Source: Pectinophora gossypiella (Eukaryota > Arthropoda > Insecta > Lepidoptera > Gelechiidae). Taken from it: a stretch of 64,000 nucleotides of DNA. The stretch spans positions 3,220,001-3,284,000 of the forward strand of contig NC_065410.1 of NCBI RefSeq assembly GCF_024362695.1, in the 5' to 3' direction. Shown piece by piece: positions 34,101 to 43,448 of this stretch (the first letter of the stretch is position 1; the number at the start of each line of letters is the position of its first letter). The notes under the pieces were generated by a model. That model searched no databases. It saw only the letters and a program-made list of their open reading frames with translations, and was not told the origin of the DNA. The position numbers were made by a program, and so were the translations under genes.

Positions 34101-36848
34101 AATAGGAACGCCGAACAATATAGAGAAGAATATCCGGCGGCGGCGGCGGCAATCATCAACAATCACTACGTCGACGACTACTTGGCAAGCTTCGATACGG
34201 AAGAGGAAGCAATACAAGTCTCCAGTCAAGTGGCCTATATACATAGCCGCGCCAACTACTATCTACAGAAATGGGCATCGAGCTCCAGACTCGTACTATC
34301 ATCATTGGCGCCCGAGGCGAAAGAAGACATCGTCAAGCTTGCTCCCGAAAAGATACTGGGAATGATATGGTACCCAGAGCGCGACACGCTGTCCTTCAAT
34401 ATGAATGAAGCCCGGATACCCACCGACATACTACACGGCGAGCGCGTGCCAACGAAGAGGGAAGCGTTACGAACGACGATGTCACTCTACGACCCGCTGG
34501 GAATCGCCACGCCCGTGACCATACAAGCGAAGCGCATCATTCAGGACACCTGGCGCACCGGAATAGGATGGGACGACGCGCTGCCTACCCCCGAAGCAGA
34601 AGCATGGAAAAAATGGACGGAGCATGCGCGGCGCCTCTCACAACTAGCCGTACCTCGGTGCTATGCCTCGCTCACATGCGCCCGGTTCGTGGAGCTACAC
34701 ACCTTCGTGGACGCAAGCAGCTCTGCCTACGCCGCTGCGGTATACTGGCGAATCGTCGACGAGGACGGGAAAATACACATCTCGCTCATCGCCGGCAAAG
34801 GGAGAGTGGCGCCTATCAGCAAGATGACATCGATACCACGACTGGAGCTCCAAGCGGCCGTAATGGGCTGCCGCCTAGCCCGCACAGCGCAAGAGGAACA
34901 CGACATCAAGCCTGCACGTCGTTACTTCTGGAGCGACTCTAGGACCGTCCTATCATGGTTGCGAACGGGACCACGAGCCTACAAGCCCTTCGTAGCTCAT
35001 CGAGTCGCCGAGATAGCAGAGGAGACTAAGACAAACGAATGGCGTTGGGTATCAACGAGAGACAACCCGGCCGACGACGCTACACGAGGAACGCCGAAAG
35101 ACTTCGCCTCCGAGCATCGTTGGTTCCGCGGCCCGCCTTTCCTGTATCGACCAGAAGACACCTGGCCGGCGGAGGACATCTCAGAGACTATTGAACACAC
35201 AAACGAGGAGAGAGTGCACGCGACGACCGCCGCAGAAAGAACAGGGAAGGCGCTACCCGACATAACACGTTTTTCATCGTGGGCAAAACTACTACGTGTC
35301 ACGGCGCGTGTCCTACAATTCATAGAAAAACTAAAGGGAAGAGAAAGGTGTGCCGCCGCTAGAAAACGCACCAAGAAACGTGCGGAGGAAGACCCGACGT
35401 GGAAGAAGGTACAGGCGCACAGAGAAACGGGACGAGGCACAGGACACAAACATGCGCCGAGACAGCAGAGAAAGATCGTGCCTCTCGCGGCACGATACTT
35501 GCATCGCGCACGGCAACTATGGATACGCGCCGTGCAGGAAGAGGCCTTCAGCGCGGAGCTAGAAGCTATAAGAAGAAAGAAGCCCCTGCCGGCCGACAGT
35601 CGACTCAAGCAACTGTCGATTATGATTGACGAAGAGGGACTAATACATCTACGCTCGAGGATCGCCGCCGCCGCCGACATCACAACAGAACAACGGGAGC
35701 CCGTCATCCTGGATGGAGACCACCGATGGACGCGGCTGTACATCAAGTGGGTGCACACGCAATTACACCACGGAGGGTTTGAAACAACGGCAAATGAGGT
35801 GCGACAGCACTACTGGGTGTTGCGCCTCCGCCACGCCGTGCGCAACGAACTGAAGAAATGCCAGGTCTGCCGCATCCGTCGGGCCACGCCAGCCCAACCA
35901 TCGACAGGCAATCATCCAAGGAGCCGTCTAGCCCATCACCAGCGGCCCTTCACCTACACGGGGCTTGACTACTTTGGGCCCATGACAGTCACCGTGGGTC
36001 GCGCACGTCAGAAGAGGTACGGAGTCCTCTTCACCTGCCTAACCACCAGGGCAGTGCACCTGGAACTCGCCGGGAGCCTCAGCACCGACTCTGCAGTAAT
36101 GGCACTGCGGCGCTTCATAGGCCGCCGCGGGTGCCCCACCGAGCTCTGGTCAGACCAGGGTACCAACCTGCGCGGTGCGGACGTCGAGATGAAGCACGCC
36201 GTCGAGGAGGCCATACAACAAGAAGCCTCCGCTCGCTTCATCACCTGGAAGTTCATCCCTCCTAGCGCGCCATTCATGGGAGGCGCGTGGGAGAGACTGG
36301 TCCGCAGCGTCAAATCAGCACTAGCCGTGGTGCTGCACGAGCGCGCGCCAAAAGAAGAAGTCCTGACAACGCTACTGGTGGAGGCCGAGCACACCATCAA
36401 CAGTCGACCCCTCACACACGTGTCGACATCACCGGAGGACCCAGAGGCCCTCACTCCGAACCACTTCATCCTGGGAGGTCCATCACGGGTGCCGATGCCA
36501 GGCGCCTTCACGGAGGGCGACGACGCCGGCCGCAAAGACTGGAGGAAGAGCCAACGCCTAGCCGACATGTTCTGGGCGCGATGGGTACGGGAGTACCTAC
36601 CTGAACTCCAACACCGGCGGGAGCCCCGAGCCAGCAAGGGTTCCATCTCCGTGGGCGATTTAGTATTGATCGCTGACGGCACGCTGCCTCGCAACTCGTG
36701 GCCGCGAGGTGTCGTCGTGGCTGCCTACCCCGGACCAGACGGCGAGACGAGGGCGGTCGACGTGAGGACAACGAAGGGGATCCTGCGGCGGCCAACGAAG
36801 AAGCTGGTCATCCTGCCAACATCGCCACCCGAGGACGGCGAACCGTAG
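31128..36848 (+). CDS. Gag-Pol polyprotein of BEL/Pao element, 1906 aa
   Basis: One uninterrupted frame. Residues 1-130 are Ala/Thr-rich low complexity; about 139-170 is a charged predicted coiled coil. Gag domain (DUF1759 type) runs about 267-415 from LPIFSGASSEW. Zinc knuckle is C479-x2-C482-x4-H487-x4-C492, followed by a second Cys/His cluster from C513. Protease (A17, DUF1758 type) has LLDDGST at 601-607. Reverse transcriptase starts near WYLPHFAV (875), with catalytic D937 in TADIKD and YVDD at 1014-1017. RNase H has D1195, E1240, D1270 and D1312. Integrase has an HHCC zinc site (H1543, H1547, C1578, C1581) and catalytic triad D1614, D1676, E1722. The C-terminal DUF5641-like domain includes LTPNHFILGG. 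Every catalytic residue expected is present. The cytoplasmic particle and reverse transcription are known for the family; activity of this copy is inference. Confidence 0.96.
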   Translation: MKTRSMKSVETRPTPTAAESAPAAAAAVAPVVTTTSTTAASTSVTAAVRTAPTTAASTPVTAPPLTRKPSTSRTATATSTEDSSGTTATTTTGTATTTTTATTTEESTGESTHDTTLRPKSVKRAPTAPRSSASKGRRLALLKAKEELLKKEVELAAAKIATLEAESDDDDTDIVSVSEMQERTKTWVDQLPAAEEDPSPPQPSAAAAVPPAAAVFPAATVKDHEKPKHRSIEEKPTTFDYSQLATAIASAARAVPAAIAPRSVPELPIFSGASSEWLVFKTAYEETAVYLTEQENLSRLRRSLRGAARDAAQCLFIGATTTADVMRLLSTRFGRPDALVMAELEKLRALPRLTESPRDICTFATRISNITATIRALKKTHYLHNPEVVRHVVEKMPSALRYRYYDFAAEQDEEEPDLMKLASFMERTAERCGSFAPVEATPVVDRRENASAPLRRTMRTHHIEEKKINVTAGDNRKQCPVCEKETHHVTECADFKKTEVNERWETAKKHRLCFRCLKRRKFGHTCPTRRCDVGGCKYSHHRLLHSEPEQRASIHAGTHIEEDPVIATIASTRERKNTTALLKILPVRVSGPKGTHCTYALLDDGSTCTLIEAAVAEHIGVSGPPEPFYIEGVAGARVDAGASRRVTFDISAPEDTHSYSISARTMKNLQLSPQSVPACAVTGQSHLEDLQDQLTYHRGTPTVLIGQDNWQLLLAHEVRREQDSQLVAARTDLGWVLHGVRHTPAGGPAHRVHHARIVEDDQAIEKLLRDHFALEVLGVEPKHFHTEEERRALETLERTTRRTNEGYETGLLWRSDDYDPPNSYEAALRRLQAIERKLDRDEEMKRRYEKQMNTLIENGYAEVAPTPPKGKTKIWYLPHFAVMNPQKPEKLRIVHDAAAKVRGVSLNDMLLSGPDLLRSLPGVLMKFRQRRVAVTADIKDMFMRISIRTEDRDMQRFLWRGNRREGPPVEYRMKSVIFGATSSPCTAIFVKNRNAEQYREEYPAAAAAIINNHYVDDYLASFDTEEEAIQVSSQVAYIHSRANYYLQKWASSSRLVLSSLAPEAKEDIVKLAPEKILGMIWYPERDTLSFNMNEARIPTDILHGERVPTKREALRTTMSLYDPLGIATPVTIQAKRIIQDTWRTGIGWDDALPTPEAEAWKKWTEHARRLSQLAVPRCYASLTCARFVELHTFVDASSSAYAAAVYWRIVDEDGKIHISLIAGKGRVAPISKMTSIPRLELQAAVMGCRLARTAQEEHDIKPARRYFWSDSRTVLSWLRTGPRAYKPFVAHRVAEIAEETKTNEWRWVSTRDNPADDATRGTPKDFASEHRWFRGPPFLYRPEDTWPAEDISETIEHTNEERVHATTAAERTGKALPDITRFSSWAKLLRVTARVLQFIEKLKGRERCAAARKRTKKRAEEDPTWKKVQAHRETGRGTGHKHAPRQQRKIVPLAARYLHRARQLWIRAVQEEAFSAELEAIRRKKPLPADSRLKQLSIMIDEEGLIHLRSRIAAAADITTEQREPVILDGDHRWTRLYIKWVHTQLHHGGFETTANEVRQHYWVLRLRHAVRNELKKCQVCRIRRATPAQPSTGNHPRSRLAHHQRPFTYTGLDYFGPMTVTVGRARQKRYGVLFTCLTTRAVHLELAGSLSTDSAVMALRRFIGRRGCPTELWSDQGTNLRGADVEMKHAVEEAIQQEASARFITWKFIPPSAPFMGGAWERLVRSVKSALAVVLHERAPKEEVLTTLLVEAEHTINSRPLTHVSTSPEDPEALTPNHFILGGPSRVPMPGAFTEGDDAGRKDWRKSQRLADMFWARWVREYLPELQHRREPRASKGSISVGDLVLIADGTLPRNSWPRGVVVAAYPGPDGETRAVDVRTTKGILRRPTKKLVILPTSPPEDGEP

Positions 36849-36890
36849 ATGGTCCAGCTGCGCGACGTGGTCATCGAGCTGCGCAGCTGC

Positions 36891-36900
36891 GGCGGGAGAA
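36891..36900 (+). other. Polypurine-tract-like sequence
   Basis: GGCGGGAGAA, purine except one C, lies two bases before the 3' LTR, where the plus-strand primer should form. Confidence 0.5.
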
Positions 36901-36902
36901 TA

Positions 36903-37314
36903 TGTTCGCCGTAGAAGCAACAAGAAGCAAATTATGATTGTATTATGATTATATTATGATTGTATAATGATTGCCTAGAAATTGTAAATAGTTTGTAAGT
37001 TTTATTTTTAAAAATAAAGAGAAAGATAGGGACTGAGCGCGGCTTCACCGCTACACACCCCCGCCGCGCCCTTGCCCCGCCCCGCTTAGTGGGCGTTTTC
37101 CTATATATACACGCGCGCGGGGACTAGACTCTCATTCTTATTAGAATCACCACACGGGTAGGAGCTCTGATTCAACTCCAATCGGTGTTTAATTTCAACG
37201 ACTCCTAATTTCAACGCCTACTAGTTTCAACTTACATCGATAACACTAACATCGATCACATCGATATCTGGTATAGTCTATAAGATTTATGTGGCAAGGA
37301 TCGAAGGGGCCACA
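36903..37314 (+). repeat. 3' LTR
   Basis: 412 bp, apparently identical to the 5' LTR, followed directly by the AATAT target duplication. Confidence 0.97.
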
Positions 37315-37319
37315 AATAT

Positions 37320-39681
37320 GAATGCTAATAAGTGTTTCAACTTGTTAAAAATCTGAAAAATAGAACACCTTACACCTTTTATTGATGGAAACTTGTTGCT
37401 AAAGCATGGTAGATATATTTTGATTCCTTCTTAATATCCTGATGATTATTTTTCACAAAACATCGTAATATTTTTAAAACATTCTACTTTTAGGACCTGA
37501 AGATTCACCACTTGCTTCCGTCTAATATCCTATCCAGAACTTATCCGACAGATAGGAATATTACTGCTATCAAATACTTAATAATCTCGTATATACACTA
37601 AGGATATGTAAAAAGTTTGACAATCAGTGTTCTGCCACAAATTGGATCACATCGCGCCACAAAACAAACATCAGGAGGTCAAACTTATTCATCTGAAAAA
37701 CAATATTGCAATTTGCCATTTGCGCATTTAAAAGTAAATACGCAATGTCACCAAATGTCAAATAGCAATATTGCTTTTTCAGATGAATTGATTGAATGTG
37801 GCCTTTTTAACCGCCCAGACTTTAACACTTTCAGCTATTTCATTACTGCAGTGCGAAATAATAACATGATTTCAACCCTGCTGGCTGCGGGGAATCAATG
37901 GAATATTAATTGGTTTTTAAGAGGCTGGAGGATTGTGAATAATTGCACCAGTGACGGTGAACCGTCTGTGGTCTGTTTGTTTGTTTATTCATGTCCGCAC
38001 GAATGGTATATTGTTCTCAAGTGTTTAATTTATTGTATTGCCTAAAAGAGGTACTGTATCTTGGCTTTTTGATAGGGTCTTCAATTTACTTACAATACGA
38101 CAGTTATCCTTGACTCTTTCAAATATAATCCTGAACAGACTCCTAAATATATATCCTGGATCGTCGAACTTTGATGTGGCTGGCGAAACCGAACATCGAC
38201 TTGAAGGTCCGGTCACATGTCACACAATAAAGCTGGCCTGATGAATTGAAAGTGTAGTTTTATAGGAGGATTTCGGTCGAGTCTTCCGTATTTGAAGTTT
38301 TGCGTTGAGACCTTGAGTTATAATGTAGACAGTTAGCGACAGCAAACACTTTAGTTCGCCGATACCCACATAGCTGGTGAGGTAAACGTTTCTCCACCTT
38401 CAGGAACTACCAGAAACGATGTCATGTAAAGCTTAACATATCGACAGATTTTGACAAAAGTTGAACAATTTCATATGTGTGATAACGTGAAAGAATCCAT
38501 ACAGAAATATTCAAATGAACATCATGTCATTAAAAGGCTTGTTCAGAATGGGAACCGGCAGCCTAAAAGCATTCCATTCGTAGCCATTACGAATATCATA
38601 TTTATTCAGCTCCAAAATGACCGCTATCTAAACGAACCAATTAATTTATCAATTACCCGCAATCGGCGATTTGACGAATGCGTTCGTCGGATTGAACACG
38701 CAACCACTCTCGGCTTTCGTCACTGAAAATAAAGCGTAAGCGAAACGACCGTAATGAAAACATTTTCGTTTTCATTTTTTTCTTTTTCAGGCGTTGTTTG
38801 ATGGAAATTTTCATATGGACATTCCAGGTATACTTTTTGGAATAGACAAAAGAACTTATTACAAAAGAGAACGATATGTACACGAGCAGATGAGAAAAAC
38901 ACAAGGTTGGTAGTTCAACCTACATATTCAGAAATCAAAAACTATAAAGGTATAGAGCTTAAATAAAAGATCAAAGGGTACTTACCTAATTAAATAAAAA
39001 AGAAGACACAAACCTGTTGTTTTCTTTGTGCTGAGTATTTTTTAACTTTTCACTAAATGCAAATTTATAACTCAAAGCAAAATAATCTCGATTTTTTACT
39101 ATAGTTGGATGTTATTTTTGACGTAGATACGTCCACTGTATGCTTTCACCCGCGTAATGGTTATTCATGGACATTTTTCCCGACTACCGTCATAATCGGT
39201 GGCACCTGTCGTGCATGAAGCGAACTCCGCTCCGTCACTGTCCGAACATGTGAAAATAAAACGCACACGTTCGCGTTACGTTTCGATATTTGTATTATTA
39301 CTTGTGTATCGGTTTGGCGATAGTAAGTAACTCGTACGTCCACGACATGGGTAAATGAGATACGCTTGTGTTTTATATGGTCAATAATTTAATGTCACTT
39401 TGGAAGCTAAAAGTCAGCGTGAACAAAATATGCAGTGCGTTTATGCGTTCCAGATAAACCTTTCTCACAACGGGTCGCGATTCGTGCAATATCTTAGCGA
39501 CAAAATTTGTCGGTCATTCGTTACCAAAATGGAGCAGATCTGCAATATCGCCATGAGATCTTGTTTGACATTGTCTATACTTTTATTACGTCTCGCATTC
39601 TATGCGATATTTCCAATGAATGATACAGCGGTTATAAATGTACATTATTAAAACAAATTCATAGTTGGCATTGATTTTACA
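37320..39681. other. Intergenic between retrotransposon and gene cluster
   Basis: No gene recognised. Open frames at 37617-38045 and 38451-38726 lack splice sites or motifs; the first is largely MITE. Confidence 0.5.
37660..37815. repeat. MITE of the GCAATATTGC family
   Basis: 'catcaggaggtcaaacttat' at the left, 'gatgaattgattgaatgtgg' at the right, with 'aacaatattgcaatttgcca' and 'caaatagcaatattgctttt' in the arms. Confidence 0.6.
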
Positions 39682-39687
39682 TTTATT
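39682..39687 (-). terminator. Poly(A) signal of gene A
   Basis: AATAAA on the minus strand about 100 nt after the gene A stop codon. Confidence 0.55.
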
Positions 39688-39787
39688 TTAAGTAATAAAT
39701 TGTGGTTTAAAAGAACCGCCAAATTTGACCAAAAAGGTAAATATACTTAGCTTATTTCAAGCATTGTAATGAAAACCTGAGAGAAAA

Positions 39788-42391
39788 TCACAAGACTTTA
39801 AGTCCAAAATCACAAACATTACACTGTATGAATGTTGTGAGGTAAAATGCAGCGTCAGTAAGGAATTGTTCTTGTATGTCCACCGGGATGTTTGCCAAAT
39901 ATTGTGCTATTGCGATCGATGTCTGCGGATCTGAAATATCATGAGCATATTTAGCAATCAGGTGTATTGCTGTCAGAAAAAAGCGGAAATATTTGAATTT
40001 TAGTTGAAAATCAATAACTTAAGAGATACTGTCAGTATTATTTAGAGACGCAGGACAGGAGTCCTAGTACGGGTTTGAAATAGCTTATTCTGGGCGCCCC
40101 ACTCGCGTCAGACAGAGTACTGCGGGACGGAAGGCAAGGGGGAAACCACTGCCTTATTTTTCCCATAAAAAGAACAGAATGCTACACCGACAAGAGCGCG
40201 GCTCTTAAATCAGTGATAAAGAAATAAGAGGAAAAAGAAGAAGAAAAGGAAGATGAAAGAGGACTGAAGGAAGACGAAAAAGATCTCTGCTACGTAGTGG
40301 GATAGTGTAGTGTGATAATAATTATAATTAATAACATAAAATTACTTATACCGACACCGTTACATAGATGTATTCACCAGATTTTGAAACATGTATTGGG
40401 AGAAAATTTAGACAATATTTAAGATTAGGTTAAAATTCACAGATAGGGTTCACATTATGTTCTCCACAGGTTTATCACTGTTATGATGATGATAAGAATA
40501 ATATGAAATTAGCATACCTGAACTTTTGCCGACGTTCGGATCTAGTTTTAGTTCCGGTATAAAGTCATTGGAAAATGCTGTACACACCGCTCTATCAAGT
40601 CGTAAGTTTTTTATTTGAGGTACAACTCCAGTTATAACTACGGACTCTGTAGAAATACATAATACAGAGTTAAATATAGATATTATTACTTCTGGTAGTT
40701 GCTGTAATCTTAACGGAAGAATCGTCATTGGCGTTGGCGTTGTAAATTGAATTCTCAGTAGGTTCTTGTTTCGTTTCTACTCTACTGATGCAAACACAAC
40801 CAAGTTTATCTTAGATATTTCCAAAAAAAAATATTGATTTAATAACAAACAATAATGTTTCGTAAAAAATTACTTACTGAAAACAAGAGAATACTCATTA
40901 GCGAAGGTAACTACAGGTTCCTTTGCTCTTCGATGGAATCTGAAAAATCCGCGTCTCGAGTATATGTCCAAGGGTCGGAATTCAACAGCTATCACCAGCT
41001 TATCTGTGTCATTATTTATACTGAAAAATAAGGAATATGATCTTGTCTGACTCCAGTATTTCATGGAATTTAATAAGTTATTCCTTCTGTAGCACTCACT
41101 CGTGCTTAGGAAATGTCAAGACAAAACAAGAGCAACGGGTTCAAGTCCCGTCCAAATCAGATTTATTTGATTTATTTTTTTCTTTGTGACTTATAAACGT
41201 CTAGGTTAAAGTACCTAGTGATTAAAATAACATAATAATTAAAATACTTACTAAAACTCCTCAATTCTTCCATTAAGGCCTCTCACCTTCTCATCAATGA
41301 GATTGATTGTCAGATTCACTCTAGGCACATATCTAACGGTTTGAGGTCTGCAAAATAAAGTGATCCGTGCACGGTTACAAAAATTTTAGAAAATAAATAA
41401 TGAGAAAAGTATGGATGAGCAGTTAGCTTATTAAGAGTTGGTGCATTTCATCTAGCGCTATGATTTTACTAAAAAAAATAAAGATTTTTATCTTTCTATC
41501 TATTTAACGGCATGCATACCGATCATGGGCACGGAAGTTAAGGTAGACCCAGAAAACATTAGCAAAACAACGACGGCTTTTGGTAGGACTATGTAACGCA
41601 TAAACGCACTATATATTTTACAGACACACAATCATCAATAATGATAAACATTCAGACAGTGGAAGATGTATAACAACAAATACCTTATATATGGATCAGG
41701 TGCAGGACCAAATACCTTCTTGCAATGTGAATGTTTAACGAAGTAATTTCGTATGCAGTTTATATCAAAAGTTGGACATGGACGCACAATTTTGGCGGTG
41801 TCATCTGAAATATTAGATTTATTTAATTTTCGTGATCAATTTAACTATACATTAAAGCTAAAATAAAAAAGATTTACGATGTAATGAAAGATCATGATGA
41901 TAGATTTGGCTTTAAACATATAGATCTAAAAGTAAATATAATGTTAGCTCAACTTGACCCAAACGATATTTTGCTTATCAAGTACTATTATTGTACGAAA
42001 AATTTCTCACAAATTAGCACCTAAAAATTCTGTACAAATATAATAATATAATTTATTAGTCTTAAAAGAAACAATACAAGAGAGATGGCTTATGAAAATG
42101 GCAGATATTTTTTTTAAAGAACGTTTAGGGCCCTGTGCCGAGGTTTTTCTTGCAGCTTCTTTTCCCCGGCTATACGTATACAGGTTGTGCGAAGCTGCAG
42201 TAGTTTTAGGCAGATGAGACGTTCGTTCAAAGTTCGATTCAATGTGTAACTAAGTTGTCTACTGAATAAAGATATTTTTGAGTTGGAATTTGATGATAAA
42301 AAATAAAAAGCAACTTACCAGGGTTACCAACTCCCTGAGCCAGTCCATCATACACACAGACCAGTAAGATCAACAAACTGTAGAATTGCAT
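39788..42391 (-). CDS. Gene A: secreted JHBP/takeout-like protein, 234 aa
   Basis: Six coding exons on the minus strand: 42391-42319, 41804-41684, 41347-41252, 41020-40878, 40646-40518, 39930-39788. All junctions are GT/AG; intron phases are 1,2,2,1,1. Exon 1 gives a signal peptide (MQFYSLLILLVCVYDGLAQ), then GVGNPDD. Exon 2 has RPCPTFDINC, a P-C-x6-C motif like the first disulfide of juvenile-hormone-binding proteins, a third cysteine (SHCKK) and PDPYIR. Exon 3 ends GLNGRIEEF; exon 4 has FHRRAKEPVVT; exon 5 has DRAVC; exon 6 ends FIQCNVCDFGLKVL. Exon 5 keeps a cysteine lost in B, C and D, so six cysteines in the mature chain. Head-to-head with gene B, which it resembles most. Probable carrier of a small hydrophobic ligand; ligand unknown. 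Confidence 0.85.
40048..40225 (+). mobile_element. SINE fragment in gene A intron 5
   Basis: 'gggggaaaccactgccttat', 'gaatgctacaccgacaagag' and 'cgcggctcttaaatcagtga' recur at 52990-53085, with a scrap in reverse at 18972-19015. Antisense to gene A. Confidence 0.55.
42117..42300 (+). mobile_element. Retroposon 3' end between gene A exons 1 and 2
   Basis: 'agggccctgtgccgaggttt', 'ggttgtgcgaagctgcagta' and 'gttttaggcagatgagacgt', then 'gaataaagatatttttgagt' as tail. Same family at 52145 and 62590; a tail alone at 42900-42975. Confidence 0.6.
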
Positions 42392-42408
42392 GTTGTTATT
42401 TTCATGAA

Positions 42409-42444
42409 ACTAACGGAACTATGTCAAAGTTGCAATATTTATTA
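42409..42444 (-). promoter_or_regulatory. Gene A core promoter
   Basis: On the minus strand an AATAAATATT box is followed about 30 bp later by GTTCCGTTAGTTTC (initiator-like TTAGT), just before the gene A ATG. The whole block to about 42473 mirrors that of gene B. Confidence 0.5.
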
Positions 42445-42899
42445 ACGCAGGGATCGCGTGTAAGATGATTTGGTCTAAGTATGGATATGCATTTTTATGT
42501 GCAATCTTCATATCGCAACGATATAAAATCGATGTACGTATCGAATTAACCTATTAGTTAAGTAGTAAACCCCAGAGCCAAATGAGTAGTTTTATCATTA
42601 AAAAATATCTATTTTCCATAATTTAATTTAAATTTGTGTGATGCTCCCTGGCTCACTATTCAGCATATAATTTCTAATTACATCTAAATAATCTACAAAA
42701 TTTCTACCATCACATGCATACTTAGAAAAAAAAATACATCTAAGCATTAAAAGAAAATGAATGTCATTTGGAATCCGGACTAGGGAGTAGTTCTTCCCAG
42801 CCGTGCCACCGTGAGTCTCAGAGATTATAATAGCAAGTAATCAAGTAATAAGGACATAATATAAGAGGAGCATATAATAAGAACACTAAAATGTTTGTT

Positions 42900-42975
42900 C
42901 GTTATTTAAAAATTGACGATTCAAAGTGTAAATATGTTACCTGCGGAATAAAGATATTTTTGAATTTGAATTTGA
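42900..42975 (+). mobile_element. Retroposon tail fragment
   Basis: 'cgattcaaagtgtaaatatg' and 'gaataaagatatttttgaat', then TTGAATTTGAAT. Tail of the 42117 family. Confidence 0.5.
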
Positions 42976-43369
42976 ATAAGGTAGGAGGATAATAAATCCA
43001 GGCACATCAATAGTGAACTGAGGATGACGTTCATGATCAAAAAATATCAAGTCAGAAATATTCACGAAGCGATTACCGAAAATACTCGACCTGCTTCTTT
43101 CACGAAACGAAATTCAAATCTAAGATACATTTTATCACGCTATCGCTATGTTGCTAGATAATGCAAAATTGACATAGTAAGTAAAATTTAAAAATAATAA
43201 CTATGAGAAATTAATACAGGCTACTATCGCAATGGATGGAAGTCCTTGACATAATTAACATAATTTATCAATATTCATCACAGTAATACTCACGCATGGC
43301 TACTTACAAAAGTTTGTACGATCTTCAGAAAAATATTTCATTAATAGACTTATAAATCCATCACTACAT

Positions 43370-43448
43370 CAAATCATCTCACACGCGATTCCTGAGGTAA
43401 TAAATAATGCAACATTGACATAGTTCCGTCAGTTTCTAAAAAAACAAC
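43370..43448 (+). promoter_or_regulatory. Gene B core promoter (mirror of gene A)
   Basis: CAAATCATCTCACACGCGAT, then GGTAATAAATAATGCAAC (TATA-like at 43399-43407) and TTCCGTCAGTTTC, whose TCAGT at 43429-43433 is the classic arthropod initiator, about 30 bp downstream of the box. Nearly the whole block is the reverse complement of 42389-42473. Confidence 0.6.

Larger units (their letters stand above)
30678..37314 (+). mobile_element. Complete BEL/Pao LTR retrotransposon, 6637 bp
   Basis: Both 412-bp LTRs begin TGTTCGCC and end GGGGCCACA and look identical base for base by eye. They are flanked by the direct repeat AATAT (30673-30677 and 37315-37319), a 5-bp target duplication. Inside are a primer-binding site, one long open Gag-Pol frame and a short polypurine-like tract before the 3' LTR. 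Domain order is Gag, protease, reverse transcriptase, RNase H, integrase, C-terminal domain, with no envelope frame, which is the BEL/Pao plan. Because LTRs are identical at insertion, this copy must be young, and nothing in it looks broken. Confidence 0.97.

Noticed and set aside
34997..35758. 253-residue minus-strand open frame opposite RNase H/integrase
   Set aside because: Antisense of the conserved Pol frame, which has all family motifs; same explanation for 36008-36694 and the other open frames between 31,128 and 36,937.
36849..36902. Possible envelope gene after Pol
   Set aside because: Only 54 bp separate the Pol stop from the 3' LTR, so there is no room for an envelope frame.
37617..38045. 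142-residue plus-strand open frame
   Set aside because: Runs through a MITE and has no splice sites or similarity to the cluster genes.
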